Assembly: GCA_963506915.1 (NCBI GenBank)
Contig: CAUORE010000042.1
Location: 1 to 14,218 of the forward strand
Length of the DNA stretch: 14,218 bases
Origin: JABCPE02 sp963506915
Lineage (GTDB): Bacteria > Bacteroidota > Bacteroidia > Flavobacteriales > Weeksellaceae
Direction: 5' to 3'
A program made the translations under genes and the position numbers. The notes beneath the pieces were generated by a model. That model ran no database searches. It saw only the letters and a list, made by a program, of their open reading frames with translations, and was not told where the DNA came from. Within the stretch, counting starts at the first letter, position 1; each line of letters begins with the position of its first letter. Positions 1-6,646 of this stretch are shown one piece after another.

Positions 1-2
1 TT

Positions 3-188
3 TCTCGTAGTAAATATGATATGGACATAGGGCATATGGTGATAAAAGGTTTTGGGAAAACTAGGCTTAACAGTATATGGAAATTATATATAATAGCCAA
101 TTGTCTAGCAGATAAAATAGATACAGGAGAAATAGTATATGAACTTTATACTATATTAGAGAATAAATTAGATGAAAAGTATAAATAA
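3..188 (+). CDS. 3' end of an unrecognised protein (partial)
   Basis: An open frame enters from the left edge and stops with TAA at 186-188, giving 61 visible residues. The piece starts SRSKYDMDIGHMVIKGFG and ends ENKLDEKYK. It is mixed in charge with a Lys/Glu-rich last third, has no membrane segment and matches no motif I know. Its start and most of its length may lie outside the window. About 96 bases separate it from the first of three tandem lipoprotein genes on the same strand, so it could be part of that cluster, but no function can be assigned. The frame is long for such AT-rich DNA and ends cleanly, so I think it is a real C-terminus. Confidence 0.5.
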   Translation, partial: SRSKYDMDIGHMVIKGFGKTRLNSIWKLYIIANCLADKIDTGEIVYELYTILENKLDEKYK

Positions 189-284
189 AATTTATCTTTT
201 TCAATAAATTTTCAAAAAATGAAAGGCTTTAGATGGATGCTTAAGAGAAGGGAAATTTGTCTATAATCCAAAGTGAATTAAAGT

Positions 285-776
285 ATGAAAAAATTAGCAT
301 TATTATTTGTTGGGGTGTTGTTGTGTAATTCTTGTTTTTTTATACATAAAGGAACATGGGAAAACGGAATGCGCAGACCGAAGCGTCCGAATTTTAAACT
401 ACTCAAAACGCCATTTAAAGAGACCAATCTGCTTGTATTTAATAAAAGCTATTTAGGTAAAAAAACTACATCTTTCGCTCTTAAGTTTTACTCGGATGGG
501 AGACTGATTTTCTTTACCTCTCGAGATGGTTTTACAATAAAGCCAAGCGACACCTTTAATAAAAACTGGGAAAACGCTCCTAACATTGGCTACTGGCGAG
601 TGGAAGACAATAAAATAAAGGTAGAATATTTTTTATGTGGCGATAGTGGTTTTTATAAAAGAAAACAAGGGGAGATAAAAGGCGACACTATTGTTTTTTA
701 CGAAAATTTTTATCATCCCTTTTATAAAGAAATTCGAGAAGAGCTATATGTTTTATCTGATATGTCATTTGAGTAG
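285..776 (+). CDS. Tandem lipoprotein paralogue, copy 1
   Basis: 163 residues. The N-terminus is a lipoprotein signal peptide: MKK, a hydrophobic stretch LALLFVGVLL, then CNSC with Cys17 as the likely lipidated residue (a loose lipobox, as is common in Bacteroidota). The mature part has no domain I recognise. It contains segments conserved in all three copies: an N-terminal PKxPxFKLLKT, a central FYxDGRL, NIGYWR, and KxEYFxC followed by QGEIKGD. All three end YVLSDMSFE. The pattern of short aromatic-rich strands suggests a small beta-rich domain on the inner face of the outer membrane or in the periplasm; that is inference. Copy 1 has its own C-terminal stretch (ENFYHPFYKEIREEL) where copies 2 and 3 agree with each other. 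Function unknown. Confidence 0.85.
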   Translation: MKKLALLFVGVLLCNSCFFIHKGTWENGMRRPKRPNFKLLKTPFKETNLLVFNKSYLGKKTTSFALKFYSDGRLIFFTSRDGFTIKPSDTFNKNWENAPNIGYWRVEDNKIKVEYFLCGDSGFYKRKQGEIKGDTIVFYENFYHPFYKEIREELYVLSDMSFE

Positions 777-894
777 AGAAACACTCAAGTTGCAGTAACT
801 ATTGTAAAAGTGTTGCTGAAGTTTCTCCGAATACTCTTAAATCGATACTTTAGAGAAAGGCAAATTTATTTATAATTCAAAAGTGAGTTAAAGT

Positions 895-1389
895 ATGAAA
901 AAAATAGTATTATTATTTGTTGGGGCGCTATTATGTAATTCTTGTTTTTTTATGCATAAAGGAACATGGGGAAACGGAATGTGCAGACCGAAGCATCCGA
1001 AGTTTAAATTGCTCAAAACTCCATTCAAAGAAACCGATAAACTTGTATTTGATAAGACTTATTTGGGAAAGTCGATTACTTCTTTTGCTCTTAAGTTTTA
1101 TTCAGATGGGAGACTAATCTTCTTTACCTCTCAAGATGGTTTTACAATAAAGCCAAGCGATACCTATAATAAAAATTGGGAAAATGCTCCTAACATTGGC
1201 TACTGGCGAGTAGAAGACAATAAAATAAAGATAGAATATTTTTTATGTGGTGATAGTGGTTTTTATAAAAGAGAGCAGGGGGAAATAAAAGGCGATAGCA
1301 TAGTTTTTTATCAGACTTTATTTTCTCCTATTAAGGGAAAGGTTGTTCGTGAGACATATTATGTTTTGTCTGATATGTCATTTGAATGA
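895..1389 (+). CDS. Tandem lipoprotein paralogue, copy 2 (mosaic)
   Basis: 164 residues with the same plan as copy 1: signal peptide MKKIVLLFVGALLCNSC with lipid Cys17, then an unrecognised domain. Residues from about 60 to 125 follow copy 1 very closely (FALKFYSDGRLIFFTS, WRVEDNKIKIEYF, CGDSGFYKR). The last 39 residues, from REQGEIKGDS on, are identical to copy 3. At DNA level 1318-1385 equals 1916-1983 without a mismatch. This makes it a mosaic of its two neighbours, most simply explained by gene conversion or unequal crossing over within the array. Its upstream spacer is also a copy of the one before copy 3 (shared attgtaaaag and cgatacttta elements). Function unknown; outer-membrane or periplasmic lipoprotein by its signal. 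Confidence 0.85.
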   Translation: MKKIVLLFVGALLCNSCFFMHKGTWGNGMCRPKHPKFKLLKTPFKETDKLVFDKTYLGKSITSFALKFYSDGRLIFFTSQDGFTIKPSDTYNKNWENAPNIGYWRVEDNKIKIEYFLCGDSGFYKREQGEIKGDSIVFYQTLFSPIKGKVVRETYYVLSDMSFE

Positions 1390-1492
1390 ATATGCAGTAA
1401 CTATTGTAAAAGTGTGCTCAAGTTTCTCTGAAGACTTAAATCGATACTTTAGGGAAGGGTAAATTTATTTTTAATTCAGAACGAATTTAAAT

Positions 1493-1987
1493 ATGAAAAA
1501 ATTAGCATTATTATTTGTTGTGGTTTTATTGTGTAACTCTTGTTTTTTGATACAACAAGGGCATATAGTAGACGGAATGTGCAGACCGAAGAATCCTAAG
1601 TTTAAATTACTAAAAACATCCTTTAAAGAAACGGATAAATTGACTTATAACAGAGTTTATATTAACCAATATTTGGTGGGGTTTGGTATAGGTTTTTACC
1701 CTGATGGGAGATTGATGTATTTCTATTCTAAAGATGGATACGCGCTGAAAGAGTCCGATATTGAAAATAAAAAATGGGAAAACGCAAGGAACATCGGCTA
1801 TTGGAGGACAGAGGGGAATAAGATAAAAATAGAGTATTTTGTATGTTCCCAGCAAGGAACTTATTTTAGAGAACAGGGAGAAATAAAAGGTGATAGTATA
1901 GTTTTTTATCAGACATTATTTTCTCCTATTAAGGGAAAGGTTGTTCGTGAGACATATTATGTTTTGTCTGATATGTCATTTGAGTGA
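1493..1987 (+). CDS. Tandem lipoprotein paralogue, copy 3 (diverged)
   Basis: 164 residues; signal peptide MKKLALLFVVVLLCNSC with lipid Cys17. It is the most diverged of the three in residues 18-110 (for example IQQGHIVDG instead of HKGTWxNG, and YLVGFGIGFYPDGRLMYFYSKDG in place of the FALKFYSDGRL region). It keeps the framework residues GMCRPK, FKLLKT, DGRL, WENA, NIGYWR and KIKIEYF. Its last 39 residues are identical to copy 2. No second start is competitive: the ATG is followed at once by the lipoprotein signal. About 120 bases without a gene follow before tsaE, whose own promoter box lies there, so the array probably ends here. Function unknown. Confidence 0.85.
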   Translation: MKKLALLFVVVLLCNSCFLIQQGHIVDGMCRPKNPKFKLLKTSFKETDKLTYNRVYINQYLVGFGIGFYPDGRLMYFYSKDGYALKESDIENKKWENARNIGYWRTEGNKIKIEYFVCSQQGTYFREQGEIKGDSIVFYQTLFSPIKGKVVRETYYVLSDMSFE

Positions 1988-2080
1988 ATATGTAGTGACT
2001 ATTATAAAGCGTTGCTTGATTTGAGAAGATAAATTTAAAATCTAGCCTAAATTTTATTCGATTCTTGATAGAAAAATATT

Positions 2081-2088
2081 TATCTTTG
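2081..2088 (+). promoter_or_regulatory. Probable -7 box for tsaE
   Basis: TATCTTTG fits the Bacteroidota -7 consensus TAnnTTTG exactly. A weak -33 match (TTCG, 2057-2060) lies 20 bases upstream. Transcription would begin near 2094, about 12 bases before the tsaE ATG. Confidence 0.5.
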
Positions 2089-2105
2089 AAAATAAGTTTT
2101 ATGTA

Positions 2106-2525
2106 ATGGATTTTGAGATTGATAATTTGGATGGCTGGAAAGAAGTTATAAAAAGCATTCTTCCACAATTGAAGCACAATATTTTGCTGTTAAAAGGCAA
2201 TTTGGGCGCAGGGAAAACCACTTTTACCAAATACCTTTTGGAGGAAATGGGAAGTGCAGATGGTGTGGATTCTCCCACTTATTCCATTGTGAATGAATAT
2301 AATACGCCAAAAGGAAAGGTGTTTCACTTTGATCTTTATAGAATGAAAAGCGTGGAAGAAATCCAAGACATCGGGATAGAGGAGTATATAGACAACGGAT
2401 TTTTGTCCATTATAGAGTGGCCAGAGATTTATGAAGAGGAACTCTATGACATCCCATATCACGAGATGAAAATAGAAAATACAGGAAGCACAAGGAAGAT
2501 TTCTTTTTTATCAAAAAATGATTGA
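2106..2525 (+). CDS. tsaE: tRNA threonylcarbamoyladenosine biosynthesis ATPase TsaE
   Basis: 139 residues, close to the usual length of about 140-155 for this family. TsaE is the small ATPase that works with TsaB, TsaC and TsaD to make the universal t6A modification at position 37 of ANN-decoding tRNAs in the cytoplasm. Visible motifs: Walker A GNLGAGKT at residues 31-38, the family segment DSPTYSIVNEY at 56-66, HFDLYR at 74-79 and the Walker B-like IIEWPE at 102-107. The ATG at 2106 gives the expected short N-terminal lead before the P-loop. The alanine dehydrogenase-like gene follows after 28 bases on the same strand, so the two are probably co-transcribed. Confidence 0.95.
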   Translation: MDFEIDNLDGWKEVIKSILPQLKHNILLLKGNLGAGKTTFTKYLLEEMGSADGVDSPTYSIVNEYNTPKGKVFHFDLYRMKSVEEIQDIGIEEYIDNGFLSIIEWPEIYEEELYDIPYHEMKIENTGSTRKISFLSKND

Positions 2526-2553
2526 CAGCAATAAATAGTTTTAAAAATATCCC

Positions 2554-3741
2554 ATGAACAGTAGTGTTTTTACTCCTTTTACTGAAAAAGAACTGGTGCC
2601 GCAAGAGGAAAGACTGGAAGTGATAAAGAAAGGCGGAATCATGACCATAGGCGTTCCGAAAGAGTCCTCTCTGAATGAAAATAGAGTGCCGATAACTCCT
2701 GATGCTGTGCAGGTTTTGACACAATGTGGGTATAAACTCATGATAGAATCTGATGCAGGTAAAAAGGCATTTTTCAGTGATTTGGAGTATTCTGAAGCAG
2801 GAGCTTTTATAGTGGATAAAGCTAAGGCTTTTGAGCAGGATTTGGTACTGAAAGTAAGTGCACCTTCTTTGGAGGAAATAGAATTATTGAAGCCTAATTC
2901 ATATATAATCAGTGCGTTACAGATTAACCTTAGAGAAAAAGAGTATTTCAAAAAACTTTCTGAAAAGAAAATCAATGCCATAGCCTACGAGTTCATAGAA
3001 GATGAAAATAAAGAACAGATGCTGGTAAAGCTGATAGGCGAGATAGCAGGCGGAATGTCAGTGCTTTGCGCATCGGAGATGCTTGCCGTTTCGAAAGGGC
3101 TTATGCTCGGTGGAATCACAGGAGTGCGCCCTGTGGAAGTGGTGGTTTTGGGAGCGGATATTGTAGGAGAATATGCAGTGAGAGCAGCGATAGGGCTGGG
3201 TGCCACAGTGAGGGTTTTTGATAATTCTCTATCCAAACTTAGAAATATCCAAAATTCCATAGGCAGTCGAATTTCCACTTCGATGATAGACCCAAAGGAA
3301 CTGACCAAAAGCCTCCGAAGAGCCGATGTGCTGATAGGAACCATTCCAAGAATAAATATGCCGCCTATCGTGACAGAAAAAATGGTAACGCTGATGAAAC
3401 AGGGAAGCGTCATCGTAGATTTAACCATAGATACAGGGAAATGTGTGGAAACTACGGAAGTTACTGATTTTGAGAAGCCTTATGTGGAGAAGCATGGAAT
3501 CTTGCATTCTGGATTACCGAATTTGACTTCCAAAATTCCAAGAACCACCAGCAAAGCCATTAGTAATTTCTTTTTGAGTTATCTTCTGAAAATCAATGAA
3601 GAAGGTGGTTTTGAAAATGTATTAAAATTAGGAAACGACTGCAGACAGGGATTTTATATGTATAAAGGCCGCCATACCAAGCAGCTGGTTTGTGATAAAT
3701 TTGGACTTAAATTTAATGATATCAATCTACTGTTGTTATAA
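2554..3741 (+). CDS. ald: Alanine dehydrogenase-like protein (AlaDH/PNT family)
   Basis: 395 residues of the alanine dehydrogenase / pyridine nucleotide transhydrogenase family. True alanine dehydrogenase interconverts alanine and pyruvate plus ammonia with NAD. N-terminal catalytic domain: VPKESSLNENRVPITPDA around residues 34-51 with the substrate-binding Arg, and LVLKVSAP around 107 with the conserved Lys. NAD domain: VVVLGADIVGEYAVRAA around 200, then TIDTGKC with the conserved Asp. Two oddities stand out. The segment that carries the catalytic His in characterised enzymes (FxxLHLA) here reads IISALQI without His. The nucleotide-binding motif usually GAGxxG/A here has Asp in place of the middle Gly (GADIVG). 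Family membership is sure; alanine dehydrogenase activity is not. The N-terminal extension (SVFTPFTEKELVPQEE) is typical of flavobacterial members. The symbol reflects the family only. Confidence 0.85.
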   Translation: MNSSVFTPFTEKELVPQEERLEVIKKGGIMTIGVPKESSLNENRVPITPDAVQVLTQCGYKLMIESDAGKKAFFSDLEYSEAGAFIVDKAKAFEQDLVLKVSAPSLEEIELLKPNSYIISALQINLREKEYFKKLSEKKINAIAYEFIEDENKEQMLVKLIGEIAGGMSVLCASEMLAVSKGLMLGGITGVRPVEVVVLGADIVGEYAVRAAIGLGATVRVFDNSLSKLRNIQNSIGSRISTSMIDPKELTKSLRRADVLIGTIPRINMPPIVTEKMVTLMKQGSVIVDLTIDTGKCVETTEVTDFEKPYVEKHGILHSGLPNLTSKIPRTTSKAISNFFLSYLLKINEEGGFENVLKLGNDCRQGFYMYKGRHTKQLVCDKFGLKFNDINLLLL

Positions 3742-3744
3742 AAT

Positions 3745-3772
3745 AAAATCGGTCTTTTTAGAGACCGATTTT
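3745..3772. terminator. Bidirectional terminator between ald and frr
   Basis: An 11-bp perfect stem (aaaatcggtct, 3745-3755, with agaccgatttt, 3762-3772) closes a 6-base loop. A-rich and T-rich flanks allow it to act on both strands. It sits between the convergent ald and frr genes, with frr ending 4 bases away. Confidence 0.85.
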
Positions 3773-3775
3773 ACA

Positions 3776-4330
3776 TTATATTTTCATAATGTCTGCTTCT
3801 TTTACTTTCAAGTGTTCATCAGAACTTTTGACATATTTATCAGTCAATTCCTGAATTTTACTTTCTGTATCTTTGATAACATCCTCTGAAACTCCTTCTA
3901 ATTTTTTCAGGTCTTTCATCGCTTCTTGTCTTGCGTTACGGATGGTTACTTTCGTTTGTTCCGCTTCTGCTTTGGCTTGTTTTGCTAATTCTTTTCTTCT
4001 TTCTTCCGTTAGAGGCGGTACATTTAGAATGATATTTTCACCGTTATTAGAAGGCGCAAAACCAAGGTTAGAAACGATAATCGCTTTTTCTATTGCTCCT
4101 ATGGCGTTTTTGTCCCAAGGCTGTATAGAGATGGTCATGGCATCAGGAATAGAGACATTGGCAACCTGCGAAAGCGGTGTCATTGCTCCGTAATATTCCA
4201 CCATTACATCTTGCACCATAGCTGTAGAAGCTCTACCAGCTCTGATTTTTTGGAAAGCGTGATCCAAATGTTTTATCGCTGCATCCATTTCTTGTTTAGC
4301 GGATGCTATGATAAGTTCTAATTCTTCCAT
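3776..4330 (-). CDS. frr: Ribosome recycling factor
   Basis: 184 residues when started at the ATG at 4330 (MEELELIIASAKQEM), the usual family length. RRF acts with EF-G to split post-termination ribosomes. Recognisable family segments: HLDHAFQKIRAGRAS, VEYYGAMTPLSQVANV, ISIQPWD, SNLGFAPSNNGENI, and VPPLTEERRKEL followed by a Lys/Glu-rich helix ending at DIMKI. An upstream ATG at 4360 would add ten residues (MCNLSNFQYT) with no counterpart in the family and would leave no gap after pyrH, so I prefer 4330. It lies 30 bases after pyrH on the same strand, the common pyrH-frr order, and ends at the shared terminator with ald. Confidence 0.95.
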   Translation of the reverse strand: MEELELIIASAKQEMDAAIKHLDHAFQKIRAGRASTAMVQDVMVEYYGAMTPLSQVANVSIPDAMTISIQPWDKNAIGAIEKAIIVSNLGFAPSNNGENIILNVPPLTEERRKELAKQAKAEAEQTKVTIRNARQEAMKDLKKLEGVSEDVIKDTESKIQELTDKYVKSSDEHLKVKEADIMKI

Positions 4331-4360
4331 TGTATATTGAAAATTTGATAAATTACACAT

Positions 4361-5065
4361 TTAGTTTACGATAGTTCCTATATCTTCTCCTTCTACTATT
4401 TTCAGGAGATTATTCTCTTTATTCATATCAAAGACAATGATAGGGAGGTTGTTCTCTTGGCTTAGAGTAAAAGCGGTCATGTCCATTACTTTAAGGTTTT
4501 TCTCAATCACTTCATTGAATGATAAGCTATTGAATTTCATAGCATTGTCGTTTTTCTCTGGGTCGCTGTCGTAGATGCCATCTACACGGGTTCCTTTCAG
4601 GATTACATCAGCTCCTATTTCTATGGCTCTGAGCGTAGCAGCTGTATCCGTAGTGAAATAAGGGTTTCCTGTTCCTGCTCCGAAGATGACCACTCTTCCT
4701 TTTTCCAAGTGTCTTACGGCTCTTCTCTTGATGAAAGGCTCTGCTATTTTGTCCATTTCTATGGCTGTCTGGAGTCTGGTTTTCAGACCGATGTCCTCCA
4801 AAGCTCCCTGTAGAGCCATTCCATTGATTATCGTAGCGAGCATTCCCATATAGTCGCCCTGAACTCTATCCATTCCCTTAGCTGCTCCAGAAACTCCTCG
4901 GAAGATGTTTCCGCCGCCGATTACTATGGCAACTTCGCAGCCTTTGTCCACTACTTTTTTGATTTCTTGGGAATATTCATTAAGCTTCTCAGTATCAATA
5001 CCGTATTGTTTGTCTCCCATAAGGGCTTCTCCGCTTAATTTTAGTAGAATTCGTTTGTATTTCAT
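4361..5065 (-). CDS. pyrH: UMP kinase (uridylate kinase)
   Basis: 234 residues of the amino acid kinase superfamily. PyrH phosphorylates UMP to UDP in pyrimidine nucleotide synthesis, as a cytoplasmic hexamer. Motifs: RILLKLSGEALMG near the start, the phosphate-binding VIGGGNIFRG around residue 50, GDYMGMLATIINGMALQ, RRAVRHLEKGRVVIFGAGTGNPYFTTDTAA in the middle, and the late DPEKND and MDMTAF segments. It is the first gene of the minus-strand pyrH-frr operon. A -7 box lies about 65 bases upstream of its ATG. Nothing is unusual in length or motifs. Confidence 0.97.
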   Translation of the reverse strand: MKYKRILLKLSGEALMGDKQYGIDTEKLNEYSQEIKKVVDKGCEVAIVIGGGNIFRGVSGAAKGMDRVQGDYMGMLATIINGMALQGALEDIGLKTRLQTAIEMDKIAEPFIKRRAVRHLEKGRVVIFGAGTGNPYFTTDTAATLRAIEIGADVILKGTRVDGIYDSDPEKNDNAMKFNSLSFNEVIEKNLKVMDMTAFTLSQENNLPIIVFDMNKENNLLKIVEGEDIGTIVN

Positions 5066-5132
5066 TGTCTTATAATGTATTAATTTTTATGGTTGATAAA
5101 GTTTTAATCTTTAAAGCATCCAAAAATTCATG

Positions 5133-5140
5133 CAAATATA
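5133..5140 (-). promoter_or_regulatory. Probable -7 box for pyrH-frr
   Basis: Read on the minus strand, the bases are TATATTTG, a perfect TAnnTTTG match, followed by C. A clear -33 TTTG is not seen at the ideal distance. The start site would be near 5127, giving a leader of about 60 nt. Confidence 0.55.
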
Positions 5141-5169
5141 AACAAATCAGAAAGAAAATAATAGAATAT

Positions 5170-5201
5170 TTTGGATTATGAGATAATAAAATTTAATTTT
5201 G
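5170..5201 (+). promoter_or_regulatory. Promoter overlapping the cmk start
   Basis: TTTG at 5170-5173, a 20-base spacer and TAATTTTG at 5194-5201 match the Bacteroidota promoter consensus. The cmk ATG at 5207 is only 6 bases after the -7 box, so the transcript would begin at or next to the start codon. The promoter also argues against a TTG start at 5171, which lies inside its -33 box. Confidence 0.55.
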
Positions 5202-5206
5202 GCTTT

Positions 5207-5884
5207 ATGAATAAGAAAGGTTTGGTTATAGCTATTGATGGATTTTCATCCACAGGAAAAAGTTCTATTTCTAAAGTAGTAGCGGATACTTTGGGACTTA
5301 TCCATATCGATACAGGTGCCATGTATAGGGCGATTACGCTTTTTGGGCTGAGAAATTTCAAGAACGAAAAACAAGAGATAGATTTGTCTAAACTGCTTCA
5401 GAATCTAAATGAAATTTCATTAGAATTTAGAGAAAATAGCGGGAAATTAGAAATTTATCTAAATGGAGAAAATGTAAGTAAGGAAATCCGTACTACGGAA
5501 GTGTCTGATAATGTCAGTCTTATAGCGAAACAGCCCGGAGTGAGGGAGCGTTTGGTGGTTTTACAAAGGGATATTGCAGAAAAACAAGGCGTGATTATGG
5601 ATGGCAGGGACATAGGAACGGTGGTTCTGCCCAATGCTGACTATAAATTTTTCCTTACTGCAAGTGCCGATGAGCGCGCAAGGAGAAGATTTTTGGAGCT
5701 GCAAAGCCTTGGTATAGAGACGACTATAGAAGAAGTGAAACAAAACCTCATAGAAAGAGACCGAATAGACAGCGAAAGAGAAATTTCTCCACTGAAACAG
5801 GCTGAGGATGCGATACTTATAGACAATACAAACCTAAATAAGGAAGAAACCATAGATTTAATTTTATCATACATTAAGAAATAA
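5207..5884 (+). CDS. cmk: Cytidylate (CMP) kinase
   Basis: 225 residues from the ATG at 5207, the standard length. It phosphorylates CMP and dCMP with ATP in the cytoplasm. Motifs: P-loop AIDGFSSTGKSS at residues 9-20, LIHIDTGAMYRAIT shortly after, GVIMDGRDIGTVVLPNADYKFFLTA in the second half and the Arg-rich lid ERARRRFLEL with RDRIDSEREISPL. An in-frame TTG at 5171 would add twelve residues (MDYEIIKFNFGF), but the family begins directly before the P-loop strand and the promoter covers that TTG, so I use 5207. The gene is divergent from pyrH and appears monocistronic; the next gene has its own candidate promoter. Confidence 0.95.
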   Translation: MNKKGLVIAIDGFSSTGKSSISKVVADTLGLIHIDTGAMYRAITLFGLRNFKNEKQEIDLSKLLQNLNEISLEFRENSGKLEIYLNGENVSKEIRTTEVSDNVSLIAKQPGVRERLVVLQRDIAEKQGVIMDGRDIGTVVLPNADYKFFLTASADERARRRFLELQSLGIETTIEEVKQNLIERDRIDSEREISPLKQAEDAILIDNTNLNKEETIDLILSYIKK

Positions 5885-5898
5885 TTAACAGAAAAAAA

Positions 5899-5929
5899 TT
5901 GTTTGTTTGGTATATTTATTGTAATTTTA
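5899..5929 (+). promoter_or_regulatory. Possible promoter for the YtxH gene
   Basis: TTG at 5899-5901, a 20-base spacer, then TAATTTTA at 5922-5929, one base off TAnnTTTG. The ATG lies about 60 bases downstream. This is a weak call based on spacing and partial consensus. Confidence 0.3.
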
Positions 5930-5989
5930 TCGAAGTAATAGCAAAGGGCTATTCAGAGATAAATATTAACATTTAAAAAATTTACTAAA

Positions 5990-6265
5990 ATGTCAAGAGA
6001 AAGAAATTCAGGTATTGTGCTAGGTATATTAGCAGGTGCTGCAATAGGTTCATTATTAGGTGTATTATTCGCTCCAGAAAAAGGAGTAGAAACTAGAAAA
6101 AGATTAAGAAGAAAAGCTGAAGATTTGAGAGATGAAGCTTTGGATCACTACGAGCATCTTTCCGAAAAAGTGAAGCATGGTGCAGAAAAAGTGGTGGCTA
6201 ATGTGAAAGAAAGCTATGAGAACTATAAAAAGCATAATCAGTCTCCAAAAGACGCAGAATTTTAA
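5990..6265 (+). CDS. YtxH domain protein
   Basis: 91 residues. A short start (MSRERNSG) leads into one Gly/Ala-rich membrane segment (IVLGILAGAAIGSLLGVLFA, about residues 9-28), then APEKG and a long charged amphipathic helix (KRLRRKAEDLRDEALDHYEHLSEKV and onward). This is the classic YtxH layout: a small membrane-anchored protein with a cytoplasmic or periplasmic helix, linked to general stress in Firmicutes but of unknown molecular function. It is followed by a hairpin and then by a holin-like membrane protein and an unknown protein on the same strand, a grouping I recall from other Flavobacteriia. Start and length fit the family. Confidence 0.85.
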   Translation: MSRERNSGIVLGILAGAAIGSLLGVLFAPEKGVETRKRLRRKAEDLRDEALDHYEHLSEKVKHGAEKVVANVKESYENYKKHNQSPKDAEF

Positions 6266-6280
6266 TAGTAAACAATTTAA

Positions 6281-6308
6281 AAGAGGGGATTTATAAAAAG
6301 TCCCCTTT
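6281..6308 (+). terminator. Hairpin after the YtxH gene
   Basis: AAGAGGGGA (6281-6289) pairs with TCCCCTTTT (6301-6308) around an A/T-rich loop, with one G-T wobble. T-rich bases follow. It could be a terminator or a partial attenuator, because the next gene starts only about 24 bases downstream and no strong -7 box is seen between them. Confidence 0.55.
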
Positions 6309-6331
6309 TAGTTTTCAAAAGAGAAAGGAAG

Positions 6332-6646
6332 ATGATAGGCTTGTTTAAAAATTATATAGAAAAAAGAATCAGTCTCTTAAAACTGGAAACGACAGAAACT
6401 TCTGTCAAAGTGCTTAGTATGGCAGTGTATATACTGCTGTTGGTTACTTTGGGAATTTGTTTTTTTGCGTTTTTCTGTCTGGGGCTGGGGCTTGTGATTG
6501 GTAATTTGCTGGGAAATTATGCTTATGGGATGCTTATCATGGCGAGCATATTTTTGGTAGGTTTGTTGGTGGTTTTTTCTCAGAAGAAAAATATCATAGA
6601 AAATCTGAAAGAGCGTTTGGTGAACATTATTTACAATGAAGAATAA
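6332..6646 (+). CDS. Phage holin family membrane protein (Phage_holin_3_6-like)
   Basis: 104 residues. An amphipathic N-terminus (MIGLFKNYIEKRISLLKLETTE) precedes two long hydrophobic segments at about residues 30-58 and 65-84, and a charged tail (SQKKNIIENLKERL) follows. This matches the small membrane proteins annotated as phage holin family or Phage_holin_3_6 in Bacteroidota. Despite the name, no other phage gene is near, and its place beside a YtxH gene suggests an envelope or stress role rather than lysis; that is inference. Its stop overlaps the start of the next gene, so the two are translationally linked. Confidence 0.75.
   Translation: MIGLFKNYIEKRISLLKLETTETSVKVLSMAVYILLLVTLGICFFAFFCLGLGLVIGNLLGNYAYGMLIMASIFLVGLLVVFSQKKNIIENLKERLVNIIYNEE

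Larger units (their letters stand above)
791..1987 (+). repeat. Tandem duplication unit of about 0.6 kb (gene plus spacer)
   Basis: The spacer after each lipoprotein gene begins with versions of the same element: gcagtaactattgtaaaag at 791, the same bases at 1394, and a diverged form at about 1992 (gtagtgactattataaagc). The spacers before copies 2 and 3 also share gtttctc, a cgatacttta element and a run up to the ATG. Gene and spacer were therefore duplicated together, with a period close to 600 bases (copies 2 and 3 align at an offset of 598). The region before copy 1 is a weaker match to the same spacer. Confidence 0.75.

Noticed and set aside
2541..3428. Long minus-strand frames opposite ald
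   Set aside because: They mirror the coding frame of a clear AlaDH/PNT gene, are Ser/Thr/Phe-rich without motifs, and have no promoter box.
4331..4360. Upstream ATG that would lengthen frr by ten residues
   Set aside because: The added residues have no family counterpart and the start would directly abut the pyrH stop; MEELELI at 4330 gives the standard 184 residues.
5171..5206. TTG start extending cmk by twelve residues
   Set aside because: It lies inside the apparent -33 box, and the family normally begins just before the P-loop strand.
6332..6646. Prophage lysis module
   Set aside because: The holin-like protein has no endolysin, terminase or structural genes nearby and sits with a YtxH gene, so a prophage is not supported.
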